A stretch of 64,000 bases of DNA, from positions 434,001 through 498,000 of the forward strand of contig CBDBIW010000014.1 of NCBI GenBank assembly GCA_965206015.1, in the 5' to 3' direction. Shown here in pieces: positions 27,574 through 36,970 of this stretch (position 1 is its first letter; each line of letters starts with the position of its first letter). The notes below the pieces were generated by a model. It searched no databases. It saw nothing but the letters and a program-made list of their open reading frames with translations, and had not been told where the DNA came from. The position numbers and the translations under genes were made by a program. This stretch comes from JAJCYL01 sp965206015. Lineage in GTDB: Bacteria > Bacteroidota > Bacteroidia > Cytophagales > Cyclobacteriaceae.

Positions 27574-29652
27574 TTATTGTTCAATTTTCCCTTTAGTCAA
27601 TTCTGCAAGTAGATACAATCCCTCCTTTAAAAAGAGATCTTTGTCCAAATTCTCATATGCGCTCCCGTCTGTGGCAACCTCAGATTGAGCGACTGCCTGA
27701 CTAAGGTCATTGATCTCTCCACCTTCACGCTCTTTTCTCTTTTTTTCCAATTCATCAATCTCCATTTTACGCTTTTCGAAATTCAATGAAATGCTTGATC
27801 TATTGCGGAGTTCTTGTACTTCTTTGGCATCCTTGATGTAATCCCTGAGATTCTGGTCGTTTTCTAATCTATCTTTAAAAAGAACCTTCAGATTTTCTAC
27901 CATTTCGGATGATATGTAGTTAGACGCATTGTAGTGAGTTGACCTAATTTGATCCCAGGGAAGTGCACTCGGGAGAGACCTCTCACCATATTCTTCCATA
28001 TCAACGAAGCTGGGAAATTCAACATCAGGAGTAACTCCAATATTTTGAGTACTGCTTCCGGTAATTCTATAATATTTAGCTAAGGTCAGTTTTAGTTGAC
28101 CCAGCTCTTCCGCTTCTCCGGGTAAGAATTGATCCAGGTTAACCAATTGTTGAACGCTTCCCTTACCGTAGGTCACTTCACCAATAATTACTCCTCTCTT
28201 ATAATCCTGAATTGCTCCGGAAAATATCTCTGATGCTGAAGCACTGAATCTATTAACCATTACAGCAAGTGGGCCATCGTAAGACACTGATCGGTCATCA
28301 TCCTTTTGGACGTCAATGTTACCATTTGAATTTTTCACCTGGACTACCGGACCTTGTGTTATGAACAGGCCTGTAAGCTCTGTTGCTTCCTGCAGTGACC
28401 CACCGCCATTGTATCTTAGATCGATCATAATGCCATCAACACTTTCGGCCTTAAGCTCCTCAACCAACTTTTTGACATCCCTTGTGGTGCTTTTATAATT
28501 GGAATCTCCATTACTGGCTGCTTCAAAATCAATGTAAAATAAAGGCACTTTAATTACGCCAAGTTGATAGGTGTTGCCATTTTTACTGATTGGAATAATT
28601 TGCTTCTTAGCTGATTGCTCCTCCAGTTTAATCTTATCCCTTACTAATTGTACTATCACTGGTTCAGATGCCACTGGTACATCGTGAGGCAATATTTGTA
28701 GTTTTACGATAGTTCCCTTGTCTCCCCGTATTAGTTGTACTGCGTCTTCAGTTCGCCAACCGAAAACGTCAGTAAACTCCTCATCTTTTTCCTGAGCTAC
28801 TCCAACGATGCGGTCATCTTTAAATAATTTCTTGCTCTTATAAGCTGGACCACCAGGTACGATATCAACAATGGTAATGTAGTCGTTGGGATTATTCAGC
28901 CTGGCACCGATCCCCTCGAGGGATAAGCTCATATTGATTTTGAAATCCTCAGAGTCCTTTGGTGAAAAGTAATTTGTATGAGGATCAAATTGCTGAGAAA
29001 AGGAATTCATGAAAATCTGAAATACGTCGTCGGATTTGTATTGCTGGAAGATTTTTACATATCGTTTGTACCTTTTGGTTAGGGTCTGCTGAATGTTGTC
29101 CCATGCTTTGCCGCCCAGCTTTAGACTAATAGCCTGACTCTTTATGATTTTCTTCCAGCGATCGTCTAATTCCTCTCTGGTAGTCGCCCATTCAGTCTTT
29201 TTCGGGTCAAAATCGTAATATTCATCAACTGTAAAGTCGATTTCACTTTCAAAGTCTACCAAGATTTGGTCAATTCTTTCATATAGTCTCTCCCGGTATA
29301 TTCTAAATATCTGAAAAGGAACATCAATATCTCCTTGTTTTAAATTGTCATCTAGCTGATACCTATACTTTTCAAAATAATCAAGATCTGATTTCAGAAA
29401 ATAAGATTTGTTATAATCTAAAGACTCCAGGTAATCGTCAAATACTATTGAGGACAGTGAATCATTCAGATTGGTTTTGCGATAGTGATGTTGCCCTAAA
29501 AGGCTTGCAACTACTAAGGCCTCACTTTTATGTTTTTCAAGTGGTATTAACCGGGTAGTATCGCTTTCGAATAATTCAGCAACAACAGGTTTAACTTCAG
29601 ATACCCCGAAAAAGAGTAGCACTCCAAATACACTTAGAAAAATCACCTTCAT
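27574..29652 (-). CDS. prc: Carboxy-terminal (tail-specific) processing protease, S41A
   Basis: The 692-residue periplasmic protease has an N-terminal helical region, a PDZ domain (about 240-330, with SLSLEGIGARL and DIVPGGPAYKSKKLFKDDRIVGV), the S41 core with the Ser in NRFSASASEIFSGAIQDY and the Lys in TYGKGSVQ, and a C-terminal DUF3340-type region. It degrades or trims periplasmic proteins by their C-terminal tail. Signal peptide at the start (IFLSVFGVLLFFGV). Length is normal for Prc of Gram-negatives. Confidence 0.94.
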   Translation of the reverse strand: MKVIFLSVFGVLLFFGVSEVKPVVAELFESDTTRLIPLEKHKSEALVVASLLGQHHYRKTNLNDSLSSIVFDDYLESLDYNKSYFLKSDLDYFEKYRYQLDDNLKQGDIDVPFQIFRIYRERLYERIDQILVDFESEIDFTVDEYYDFDPKKTEWATTREELDDRWKKIIKSQAISLKLGGKAWDNIQQTLTKRYKRYVKIFQQYKSDDVFQIFMNSFSQQFDPHTNYFSPKDSEDFKINMSLSLEGIGARLNNPNDYITIVDIVPGGPAYKSKKLFKDDRIVGVAQEKDEEFTDVFGWRTEDAVQLIRGDKGTIVKLQILPHDVPVASEPVIVQLVRDKIKLEEQSAKKQIIPISKNGNTYQLGVIKVPLFYIDFEAASNGDSNYKSTTRDVKKLVEELKAESVDGIMIDLRYNGGGSLQEATELTGLFITQGPVVQVKNSNGNIDVQKDDDRSVSYDGPLAVMVNRFSASASEIFSGAIQDYKRGVIIGEVTYGKGSVQQLVNLDQFLPGEAEELGQLKLTLAKYYRITGSSTQNIGVTPDVEFPSFVDMEEYGERSLPSALPWDQIRSTHYNASNYISSEMVENLKVLFKDRLENDQNLRDYIKDAKEVQELRNRSSISLNFEKRKMEIDELEKKRKEREGGEINDLSQAVAQSEVATDGSAYENLDKDLFLKEGLYLLAELTKGKIEQ

Positions 29653-29907
29653 ACTTCCTGCTTTACATGGGATTAATGACCACCAAAACTGGTATACGAT
29701 AAAGCAACGCTAATGGTCAAAATATAATACCATAAGGTAAGAAACCTTGATGATTTTTTTATTCAAATGGGTTGATTTTTCACCTCCAGATATAAAAATG
29801 ACAGGTAACCTTAATTTTACAGTTGAGTACTGATTTAGTACAATTGACACCGTTTCAATTTTGAATTCGGGTCATTTTGAAGAATTTGGTTTGCTAAATA
29901 GATTATC

Positions 29908-30363
29908 ATGCTCAAGAACTATTTAAAAATCGCAGTTCGTAACTCAATCCGTCACAAACTCCATACGATTTATAAATACCCTCAGTTTGTCGATAGGGGT
30001 TGCTTGTGGAATTTTAATTTTACTCTTTATTAAGGAGGAACTGGCTTTTGACTCATTCCATACCAAGGCGGATAATATATACAGACTTTGGCTGAAGGAA
30101 AAGTATGAAGGGGAGGAGTTCGTCAATAGTGCCACACTTCTTAGTTCTGGCGGGTGAATCAAAGTCAAATTTTCCGAAAATAAAAGGTGCAACTCAGTAC
30201 CATGCAAACAGCACTATAATTAAAACAGGAAAGGAGTCTTTTAATGACACCCTTAATATCGTGAGCCCCGATTTCTTTAAGATTTTCTTTTTTTGAAACA
30301 ATTGATGGCAGCACTTTTTCAATTTTCAATGATAGAAGTGACCTGGTCCTGTCCAAAGGGTAC
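29908..30363 (+). pseudogene. FtsX/MacB-type ABC permease, N-terminal remnant
   Basis: Starts MLKNYLKIAVRNSIRHKLH, then after a frame change INTLSLSIGVACGILILLFI, ELAFDSFHTKADNIYRLW, and in a third frame HANSTIIKTGKESFNDTLNIVSPDFFKIF. These are the first transmembrane helix and start of the MacB periplasmic domain of the ~800-residue Bacteroidota FtsX-like permeases. Only about 160 residues remain and at least three frame breaks are present. It runs directly into an OmpA fragment. Confidence 0.85.
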
Positions 30364-30364
30364 G

Positions 30365-30838
30365 CCTTACTCCACCTGAACGCAATAGAACGGAAGAAAA
30401 CAAGAAAATTAAAAAAGGAGTTGATGCCCTGTCAGTGAAAAAGTATCTGCAAATTGAAAAAGATCTTTTATTGGGCCCGTTGAAAGAGGGGTCTGCAATT
30501 CGATTGAATAATATTTGGGTCAAGACAAATAAGTATAATGTCAAACCCGGGTCATGTCATGAATTAAATCGGTTGATTGCTGTTATGAACGAGCACGAAA
30601 GTATGTACATTGAACTATCAGGGCATACTGGCAACGAGGGACAATTTGCTTATAACCAATCACTGTCCGAGCACAGGGCTAGAGAGGTAATAACTATCTG
30701 TTGCCGTATTTCTCGACAGAACGCTTAAGATTCAAAGGGTACGGAGAATCAAAGCGAGTATCTAATAACGACACCGCAGAGGGTCGTCAAAAAAACCGTA
30801 GAGTAGCGTTCACAATACTTTCACTCCAAACTCAGTAA
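30365..30838 (+). pseudogene. OmpA family C-terminal domain remnant
   Basis: Reading gives LNNIWVKTNKYNVKPGSCHELNR, MYIELSGHTGNEG and YNQSLSEHRAREV, and after a frame change near 30715 RLRFKGYGESKRVSNNDTAEGRQKNRR. These are the peptidoglycan-binding blocks of an OmpA domain. The upstream PD40 or barrel part is absent. Its stop at 30836-30838 abuts the stop of the convergent giant gene. Confidence 0.88.
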
Positions 30839-33800
30839 CTACCTGAAACCGTCATCGTCCTCTTCTTCAACGGTCTCAAATTCCTGATCTTCCAGGAAAG
30901 TATCCATTGGGACCTGAAGATTAAAAGGTTCGTCGATTCCAAAATATTTCTTTCTGAAGTCATTGATGAATTTCAAAGTGAGATTCTCGTCTCCAAGCAA
31001 TGTTGCATACTCACCAATACCTGCCTTGGCAATGTTAGACGTAGCTTCCACTGCACTATTAAATCCACGATTGGAACTGAACATCTCCAACCGGTTGTCT
31101 TCATAGGCGAAATAATACCAGGTTTCCGGAGCAACCATAATAAATAGAGTTACTATTTCCCCTATTTCGGAGTCATTTCTAATCTCAATAAAACCATCAA
31201 TTTTGGCATTAACATCCGAAGGGCCAATATTTGAAAGGCCAAGTTTTGAGGTGTTGTACCACGAATTATAATCGTTGGACCAGTGCATCTTCACATTGGA
31301 TAAAGCTACGGTTTTGGCCAACACCGCTGTTGCGACATTAACAAGTGGTAAATAGTCCTTAAGTGAGCTGTTCTCGTAGGTCTTGGCCGTTGCATCGCTT
31401 GTAAGGTTGGCAAGGTTGTACATTAATTCAAGCTCGATGCCATGAGCTTCCAAAGCACCCAACCGATCTATGATGTCCAAAACGTCCAGTGTCATAGCAT
31501 TAACCACTGCACTGTTAATATTGAAATCAAAAACCATAATGGATTCAATCTCATATTGGGAGGAATCAATTTTTCCTGTGCCAACTCCAGCCGATGTTAT
31601 TCCAAGGTTCTGTGTGCCATGAATGAAATTAAGGGGTCCCTCAAAAATTATCGTCTGATTATTTTCATCATAGATGAAGGTTCTGCCAGCATAACTTTCC
31701 CCTGTCTCCTTAAGCGGTTCCTCGATTTTAAATGCCTGAAGGAGCGTATCGAACTTGACTTCTCCCTTTGGTTGAAAGAACATATCATCAAGCTCAACAC
31801 GCTTATAATCCAAAAATTTCGGATAGAGTTCGCGGAGATCATTCTCATAGAACAAACCAGCGGTTAATGGGTCATTTAACTCTGTTACTGCACTTTCGAA
31901 GTCAATAAACACCGAGGTTTTCTCCAGATTATGTTCGTGCTTTATCCAGTATTTGTGATTTGGGGTTCTTTTGAAATCCATTTTGACAAATCCGTGCAAT
32001 TCAAGAGCAGGTCTGTCGGCAAACATGGTTGCGTCTCCTTTATATAGAAAACCGGGTGCCATTAAAATTGGATTACTCCCGGGCACTTCTCCACCGGAAA
32101 CAGTCATTGTTCGGAAGGATTTTTTCCCGTTTGGTACCTGTACAAGGCTAAACTCATTAAAATCAATGGAGGAGGTATCTTGATTAATGGCGACTTTGTA
32201 TTGTGCGGTTCCTTCAAATTTATTTCTGGATAAAATAGTGATGTGTCCCTGATCTAGGTAGTGATACTCATTTAGGGTATCGAGTACAATTTCAGCATTG
32301 GTAAAAGGTTGAAGGGTAGAATTCTCCAGAATGGTGGTATGATTATTTTCGGGGATAATTTTTGCGTCAGCAACAATTATCCATGGAATACCATCAATAT
32401 CTAATTCATAAGTATTGATGTCGTATGTAGCTGAAGCGGCATTGAAAGCCAGGGAATCTAAGTCCTCTCTGGTAGTGTAAAAATAGGAATCTTCGATCGG
32501 AACAGTTTCAGGCTTGATCATTGAAATGGTTTGACCTTCCAGGTCCCAGATGGCGTTAGTAATAGAAGTCTTCATTTGTGCATAAGGGAAACTTATCGCC
32601 GCTACGCCTAATTCTTCCGGGTGAATCTCTGCAATATTTGCATTTAGGTCAAAATTCAAACTAATGTCATCCCCTGCCATGGCCGGCTTATCAGGGATAT
32701 CAGTGAGAATTTCAAATTCAGCATGTCGGGCCGAATATTTAGTCTCTTCGAAGGCCATTAGTGTCGATTTGGAGACTGACCCTCTTGTGGTCAGTGTACC
32801 ACTACCAAACATGCCCTTAGCGGTAATATTGGCTTCTCCACCCAGTTGTGCTGTTGAGTTATAAAACTGGAATGGTTCACCAGTGTTGGCGATATACATA
32901 CTGTCTTTTTGTGGCAACCACTTCATCCTATATGGACCTAAAGTTCCCTGAGGGTAGGAACCCTCGCCAACTGTTCCAGGTACGATCTTGCCTTCGGTGC
33001 CTGTAGCTGTCACTGAATCCATATAGAAAATAAAGTCCTCAGAACTGACAGTGGTGGTTATATACTCTACCCGTCCATTGGACCTCAATCCCTTAGCACT
33101 TAGGCTGATGTCATTATAAATTTTACCACTACCCTCATAAAGGGTGTATCCCTCATCAGGTATTGAGTGTTTAAACCCTAATAAGGATTGGTCTGGTAAT
33201 ATGTGAAGGGTGTCTTGAAAAGGAGGCAAAATTCCCCCTGAATAAAATGTACCAGGGAATTGAATGCTACTGGCGTCATCCCTTCCCAAACTGTCTATTT
33301 CGATGGGCGGAATAAGGAATCTTATCGATTTGTCATAAGCACCATCAAGGATTTCAGGACCATCGAAGTAAACAAGTGCATCACTTGTTGTAATAAAATA
33401 CGGATATTGTATGGCTTGCCTTAATCCCGCCTTATTATCGGGATAATTGATATAGAGTGTACCTGATGTTTCTGTGAGATGATTATGAAGCACTGTTTTT
33501 TCACTACCACTAATAGCAGTTGAATCTTGAGCACTGTCAGGTAAATCAATTTGAATTCTGATTGAATCAATAGTTGGCATTTCAATCAGAAAATTGTCAT
33601 AACTAAAGTTGAAATCTTTGCCCGTATATCGGAGATTACCGGAATTTACTGTGCCATCGAATATGAGATCGCGATCTTCGAGTACTGTAATAAATCCACT
33701 ATCTGGCTCGATGGTGATATCCAGATCTGGTGTGAGATAGAGCTTTTCCACACCTCTAAGCTGCATTTGTCCGCTATCAAATTTGAAGGTGCCATTTGCT

Positions 33801-35674
33801 GATGCGGTTGTAATGGAGGAGATTAATAAGTAGTCATAGTCCTTCTTTTTCCGATTGGCTAACTGATAATGGTAAGATTTCAGAAAAACTTTGATTGATT
33901 TGGTCTTTTGGTCGAAATTGATAAAACTGTTTTGCTCCAGAAAATTCATTGCTGCTTCAGCATACTTTGGATCAAGTTTCAATTCGTTAATTAATTCACT
34001 CAAATAAAATTCAGAGGATCCAATTCGTCGGGCCATCCGAACTACAGCTGTGACCGGATGAAAGCCCCATAGACCAGTGTACTTGGCATACCTTTGCTCG
34101 TTGTAGTATTCATCTGACTCAAAAACGGCAGGAACGCGATGACTGGCCATTAGAACAGAAACTTCCAGGCTGTCGGAATTAAAATCCCAGCGAACCATAT
34201 CGGCATTAAAATTCATTCGAAAAAAGCTCGAATAATATTGGGTGTGTTTATAATTCCCATTGTCTTTGAGTAAAGTCAAAAGTTTAATATTGTAGTCATA
34301 ATCGAACCTCACAATAGGATGAACGATTGAATCACTGTCGTGATAAATGGCAATTTGAGTTCTATTGGATCTTATTAAGGAATCAAGAAAAATAAATTCC
34401 GTGGAAATTGCCTTGAATGACCGACCCTTGGTGTCATTTGCTTCAATTATTGAATAGTCATTCCAATAGTTGGCCCCTATTATTCGATCTCCCTTTATAG
34501 TCAATCCTCCACGATAGGTCATGTCTTCTCCTGGAATTTCCAGATTTATATCATTCCCATAACTTCTGAAATATGGATAACTTCTTGAGTCTTGACTTCC
34601 TCGGCGAACACTTTTGAAAATGAAATCACCTTCAGACTTTACATTTATTAACGAAGGATAGTTTAGGGTTGCTTTCTTAGCATTGATGTAAGGAATATCA
34701 ACCTTGAAATTATAATCGGAAAATTCAGCACTTGCTTCTTCGGTGAGTTCAATGCCCTTCGGCCACTTAAACTCACCACCCTGACCAACAAACAATTTGG
34801 TATTGACTTCGAGTGCACCGGATGTATTTTCAATTGTCACCGAGTCATAGGGTGTGACCATCAGAAAGCTCACATTTTCAAATTTGATGATTGGCCCTGA
34901 TAAAGCAGGTTGACTGTTTTCAATTTCGCGACTGATAAATTCCGGAACAAATACTTCCCTTTCGGGTCTATTATTGAGATTCTCTTCCTGTTCGAACGTG
35001 TCCCAAGAATCATTGGAATTATCATCAAATGCATCCCAACTGCTATTGGTATCTTCTGTTGACCAGTCATCATTGGTTGCCCATATATCGTCTTCTTCCT
35101 GTCCCCGGTCGTCTTCAGACAATTCCTCAATCGGTTCTTTTTCGTAAGCAATTTCGTCTTCGATAGCCGGACCTGTGTAGTCAAAACTGATTTTACCTCC
35201 AGTTATACTCACATTGTAATAGTTTGAATTATACAACTTACCCCGGGCGAAAATGTGATTTAAGGTTAGAAAAAAATCTACCAATTGGCGGTTTCCGTAA
35301 GTTTCTGTTGCGGCAAGACTTGCCTTTAACAGGCTGGAATAGTCATTGGAGGCCAAACCTGTGTTATTGATAGCATAAACTGCATAGGTGAAGAAGTATT
35401 CAAAGTAGGGCTTCGTGCGAAGGCGTCTTTCCCGCAACTTTTTTGTGATAAGAATAATCGTATCTCTCTGTGCATTGGATATTTTGCTTCCCAACCAAAG
35501 TGCTTTAAAATCATAGGCTAGTTTTTTGGCCGACTTTGTATCAATTTTCTGGAGGCCATTCGAGATGTGCAGCACGAATTGGTCCGGGTCATAATCAATT
35601 TCAAAATACTGAGCTTTAACAGACGCACTTGTGGTGAGAATAAAAGCAATTAAAAATGTGCGTAATTGTTTCAC
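30839..35674 (-). CDS. Very large exported beta-rich protein of unknown function
   Basis: About 1611 residues with no frame break. The first possible codon is a TTG at 35698, but a GTG at 35674 gives a clean signal peptide (KQLRTFLIAFILTTSASVKAQ) and sits 22 bases after a -7 element, so I use it. An Asp/Glu-rich, low-complexity insert lies at about 190-245 (repeats of ED, WD and DDN). The remainder is many short beta segments built around FDG, TYRGGL, FSYDNF, GEVKFD and similar phrases, repeated irregularly over 1300 residues. This recalls proteins that fold as long OstA/AsmA-like or beta-solenoid stacks, but I do not recognise the family. The end is acidic (EEEDDD). An exported, envelope-linked structural or transport role is inference only. 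Confidence 0.8.
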   Translation of the reverse strand: MKQLRTFLIAFILTTSASVKAQYFEIDYDPDQFVLHISNGLQKIDTKSAKKLAYDFKALWLGSKISNAQRDTIILITKKLRERRLRTKPYFEYFFTYAVYAINNTGLASNDYSSLLKASLAATETYGNRQLVDFFLTLNHIFARGKLYNSNYYNVSITGGKISFDYTGPAIEDEIAYEKEPIEELSEDDRGQEEDDIWATNDDWSTEDTNSSWDAFDDNSNDSWDTFEQEENLNNRPEREVFVPEFISREIENSQPALSGPIIKFENVSFLMVTPYDSVTIENTSGALEVNTKLFVGQGGEFKWPKGIELTEEASAEFSDYNFKVDIPYINAKKATLNYPSLINVKSEGDFIFKSVRRGSQDSRSYPYFRSYGNDINLEIPGEDMTYRGGLTIKGDRIIGANYWNDYSIIEANDTKGRSFKAISTEFIFLDSLIRSNRTQIAIYHDSDSIVHPIVRFDYDYNIKLLTLLKDNGNYKHTQYYSSFFRMNFNADMVRWDFNSDSLEVSVLMASHRVPAVFESDEYYNEQRYAKYTGLWGFHPVTAVVRMARRIGSSEFYLSELINELKLDPKYAEAAMNFLEQNSFINFDQKTKSIKVFLKSYHYQLANRKKKDYDYLLISSITTASANGTFKFDSGQMQLRGVEKLYLTPDLDITIEPDSGFITVLEDRDLIFDGTVNSGNLRYTGKDFNFSYDNFLIEMPTIDSIRIQIDLPDSAQDSTAISGSEKTVLHNHLTETSGTLYINYPDNKAGLRQAIQYPYFITTSDALVYFDGPEILDGAYDKSIRFLIPPIEIDSLGRDDASSIQFPGTFYSGGILPPFQDTLHILPDQSLLGFKHSIPDEGYTLYEGSGKIYNDISLSAKGLRSNGRVEYITTTVSSEDFIFYMDSVTATGTEGKIVPGTVGEGSYPQGTLGPYRMKWLPQKDSMYIANTGEPFQFYNSTAQLGGEANITAKGMFGSGTLTTRGSVSKSTLMAFEETKYSARHAEFEILTDIPDKPAMAGDDISLNFDLNANIAEIHPEELGVAAISFPYAQMKTSITNAIWDLEGQTISMIKPETVPIEDSYFYTTREDLDSLAFNAASATYDINTYELDIDGIPWIIVADAKIIPENNHTTILENSTLQPFTNAEIVLDTLNEYHYLDQGHITILSRNKFEGTAQYKVAINQDTSSIDFNEFSLVQVPNGKKSFRTMTVSGGEVPGSNPILMAPGFLYKGDATMFADRPALELHGFVKMDFKRTPNHKYWIKHEHNLEKTSVFIDFESAVTELNDPLTAGLFYENDLRELYPKFLDYKRVELDDMFFQPKGEVKFDTLLQAFKIEEPLKETGESYAGRTFIYDENNQTIIFEGPLNFIHGTQNLGITSAGVGTGKIDSSQYEIESIMVFDFNINSAVVNAMTLDVLDIIDRLGALEAHGIELELMYNLANLTSDATAKTYENSSLKDYLPLVNVATAVLAKTVALSNVKMHWSNDYNSWYNTSKLGLSNIGPSDVNAKIDGFIEIRNDSEIGEIVTLFIMVAPETWYYFAYEDNRLEMFSSNRGFNSAVEATSNIAKAGIGEYATLLGDENLTLKFINDFRKKYFGIDEPFNLQVPMDTFLEDQEFETVEEEDDDGFR

Positions 35675-35695
35675 AAACAGAGCTTTGACCCTTAA

Positions 35696-35703
35696 CAAAT
35701 TTA
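35696..35703 (-). promoter_or_regulatory. Candidate -7 element for the giant gene
   Basis: TAAATTTG on the minus strand matches TAnnTTTG; a transcript starting about seven bases later would reach the GTG at 35674 after a short leader. No clear TTG is found at the proper distance upstream. Confidence 0.35.
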
Positions 35704-35790
35704 GACAAAATCCACCTATATAACTCTGAGAGGGTATATTTTATTTTAAACTTAGAAATCGATAATTAAACGATAAAGAAGACCTACCGT

Positions 35791-36619
35791 TTATAACATC
35801 CTGCACACCAAAGCAGACCAATCATTCCTGGTTGAGTTACCTGTTATTTGTAAACTGTTTTCAATCACGCAGGCTTCAATAAGTGGTTGATCTTCTTCAA
35901 AGAACCCAGACAGGATCAAATAAGCATTTGGTTTGATTTTAGGCAAATAGAAAGGGATTTCTTCCAATAGAACGTTGCGATTAATATTGGCCAGAACGTA
36001 GTCAAATTGATGCGGGATGTCCAAATCGTTTATTTGACCACATAACAAATTAATATCCGGGCAGTCATTTAACTCGAAGTTGACTTGGCTGTTATTAATG
36101 CTCCACTCATTAATGTCTGTAGCCCAAACCATGTCAGCCCTGGTTTAACTGAAGCAATCGCCAATATTCCGGTACCCGAACCAAAATCCAAAATACTCTT
36201 TCCTTTGAGTTCCATTTTCATCAATTCCTGGATCATCAGGCAAGTTGTGGCATGATGTCCGGTACCAAATGCCATTTTTGGCTGAATGAGGATTTCCAAA
36301 GGGTATGATTGGTCTATTTGGTGGAAAGGGGTCCTAACAAGACATTTTCCTCAACAACAACAGGTTCAAAGTTCTTTTCCCATCCTTTATTCCAATTTTT
36401 GTCAGGAAATGTGATAGTCTCAAATGAAATTGAGCAAAGATCTTTGTAAACAGAAACTACTCTTTCAATTGGTGATAAGTTAAGCTCCGGGTTGTCAGCA
36501 TAGGTATTGAAACCAATGTTTGTTTCCAGAAAAGTGTCAAACCCCTAGTTCGATAACTCCGCAATAATGGTATCCCTGAATTCTTCGGGTAATTTGAATT
36601 TAATTTCCAGGTATTCCAT
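35791..36619 (-). pseudogene. prmA: Ribosomal protein L11 methyltransferase PrmA, multiply broken
   Basis: PrmA trimethylates ribosomal protein L11. The start (MEYLEIKFKLPEEF) is intact, but a TAG at 36545-36547 ends it after about 24 residues. The frame then resumes (GFDTFLETNIGFNTYADN ... WEKNFEPVVVEENVL), shifts near 36333 to LEILIQPKMAFGTGHHATT and LDFGSGTGILAIAS (the SAM site), and shifts again near 36135 to ATDINEWSINNSQVNFELND, LANINRNVL and the C-terminal SGFFEEDQ. Three separate lesions argue for a pseudogene. The start overlaps the stop of the DUF6150 gene by one base (TAATG), as if formerly coupled. Confidence 0.85.
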
Positions 36620-36966
36620 TAATTATTACAGCGGGCAAATGACTCAATGTCTGTATAGTAGATGATAAAATCCGAGAAATGCTTGTTGTCTTCGAAATAG
36701 ATTACATAGTCAGCCAGTCCTGGATTTTCCATGAAATGCCAAATTCCTACCCGATCGGCATATAGTCTAATCTGTTCTTCATAAATAATCACATCAGCCA
36801 GCCCTTCTGACTCCTCCACATACACTTTGTAGTGTGCCCTTCGTGGATCGTCAACTACTGCAATTGATCCATAAATTTGGCAATACCGACTTGGTTGAGG
36901 TTTGAAGGTATTACCTGAAAGGGAGAAGGCAAGTGTTATTAGGAGCAAATAGCTGGCTATTCTCAT
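36619..36966 (-). CDS. DUF6150 family small exported protein
   Basis: 115 residues with a signal peptide (MRIASYLLLITLAFSLSG) and a cysteine near each end of the mature part. The core repeats a triple pattern, YKVYVEESEGLADVIIYEE, then an LADYVIYFED unit and an FSDFIIYYTD unit, typical of DUF6150. The function of the family is unknown. It is the middle gene of a minus-strand run, 4 bases after the aminotransferase stop and overlapping the prmA start. Confidence 0.8.
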   Translation of the reverse strand: MRIASYLLLITLAFSLSGNTFKPQPSRYCQIYGSIAVVDDPRRAHYKVYVEESEGLADVIIYEEQIRLYADRVGIWHFMENPGLADYVIYFEDNKHFSDFIIYYTDIESFARCNN

Positions 36967-36970
36967 GTGT

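Noticed and set aside
31442..31867. 141-codon frame antisense to the giant gene
   Set aside because: Composition is that of a shadow frame; the plus-strand gene on the other side is intact.
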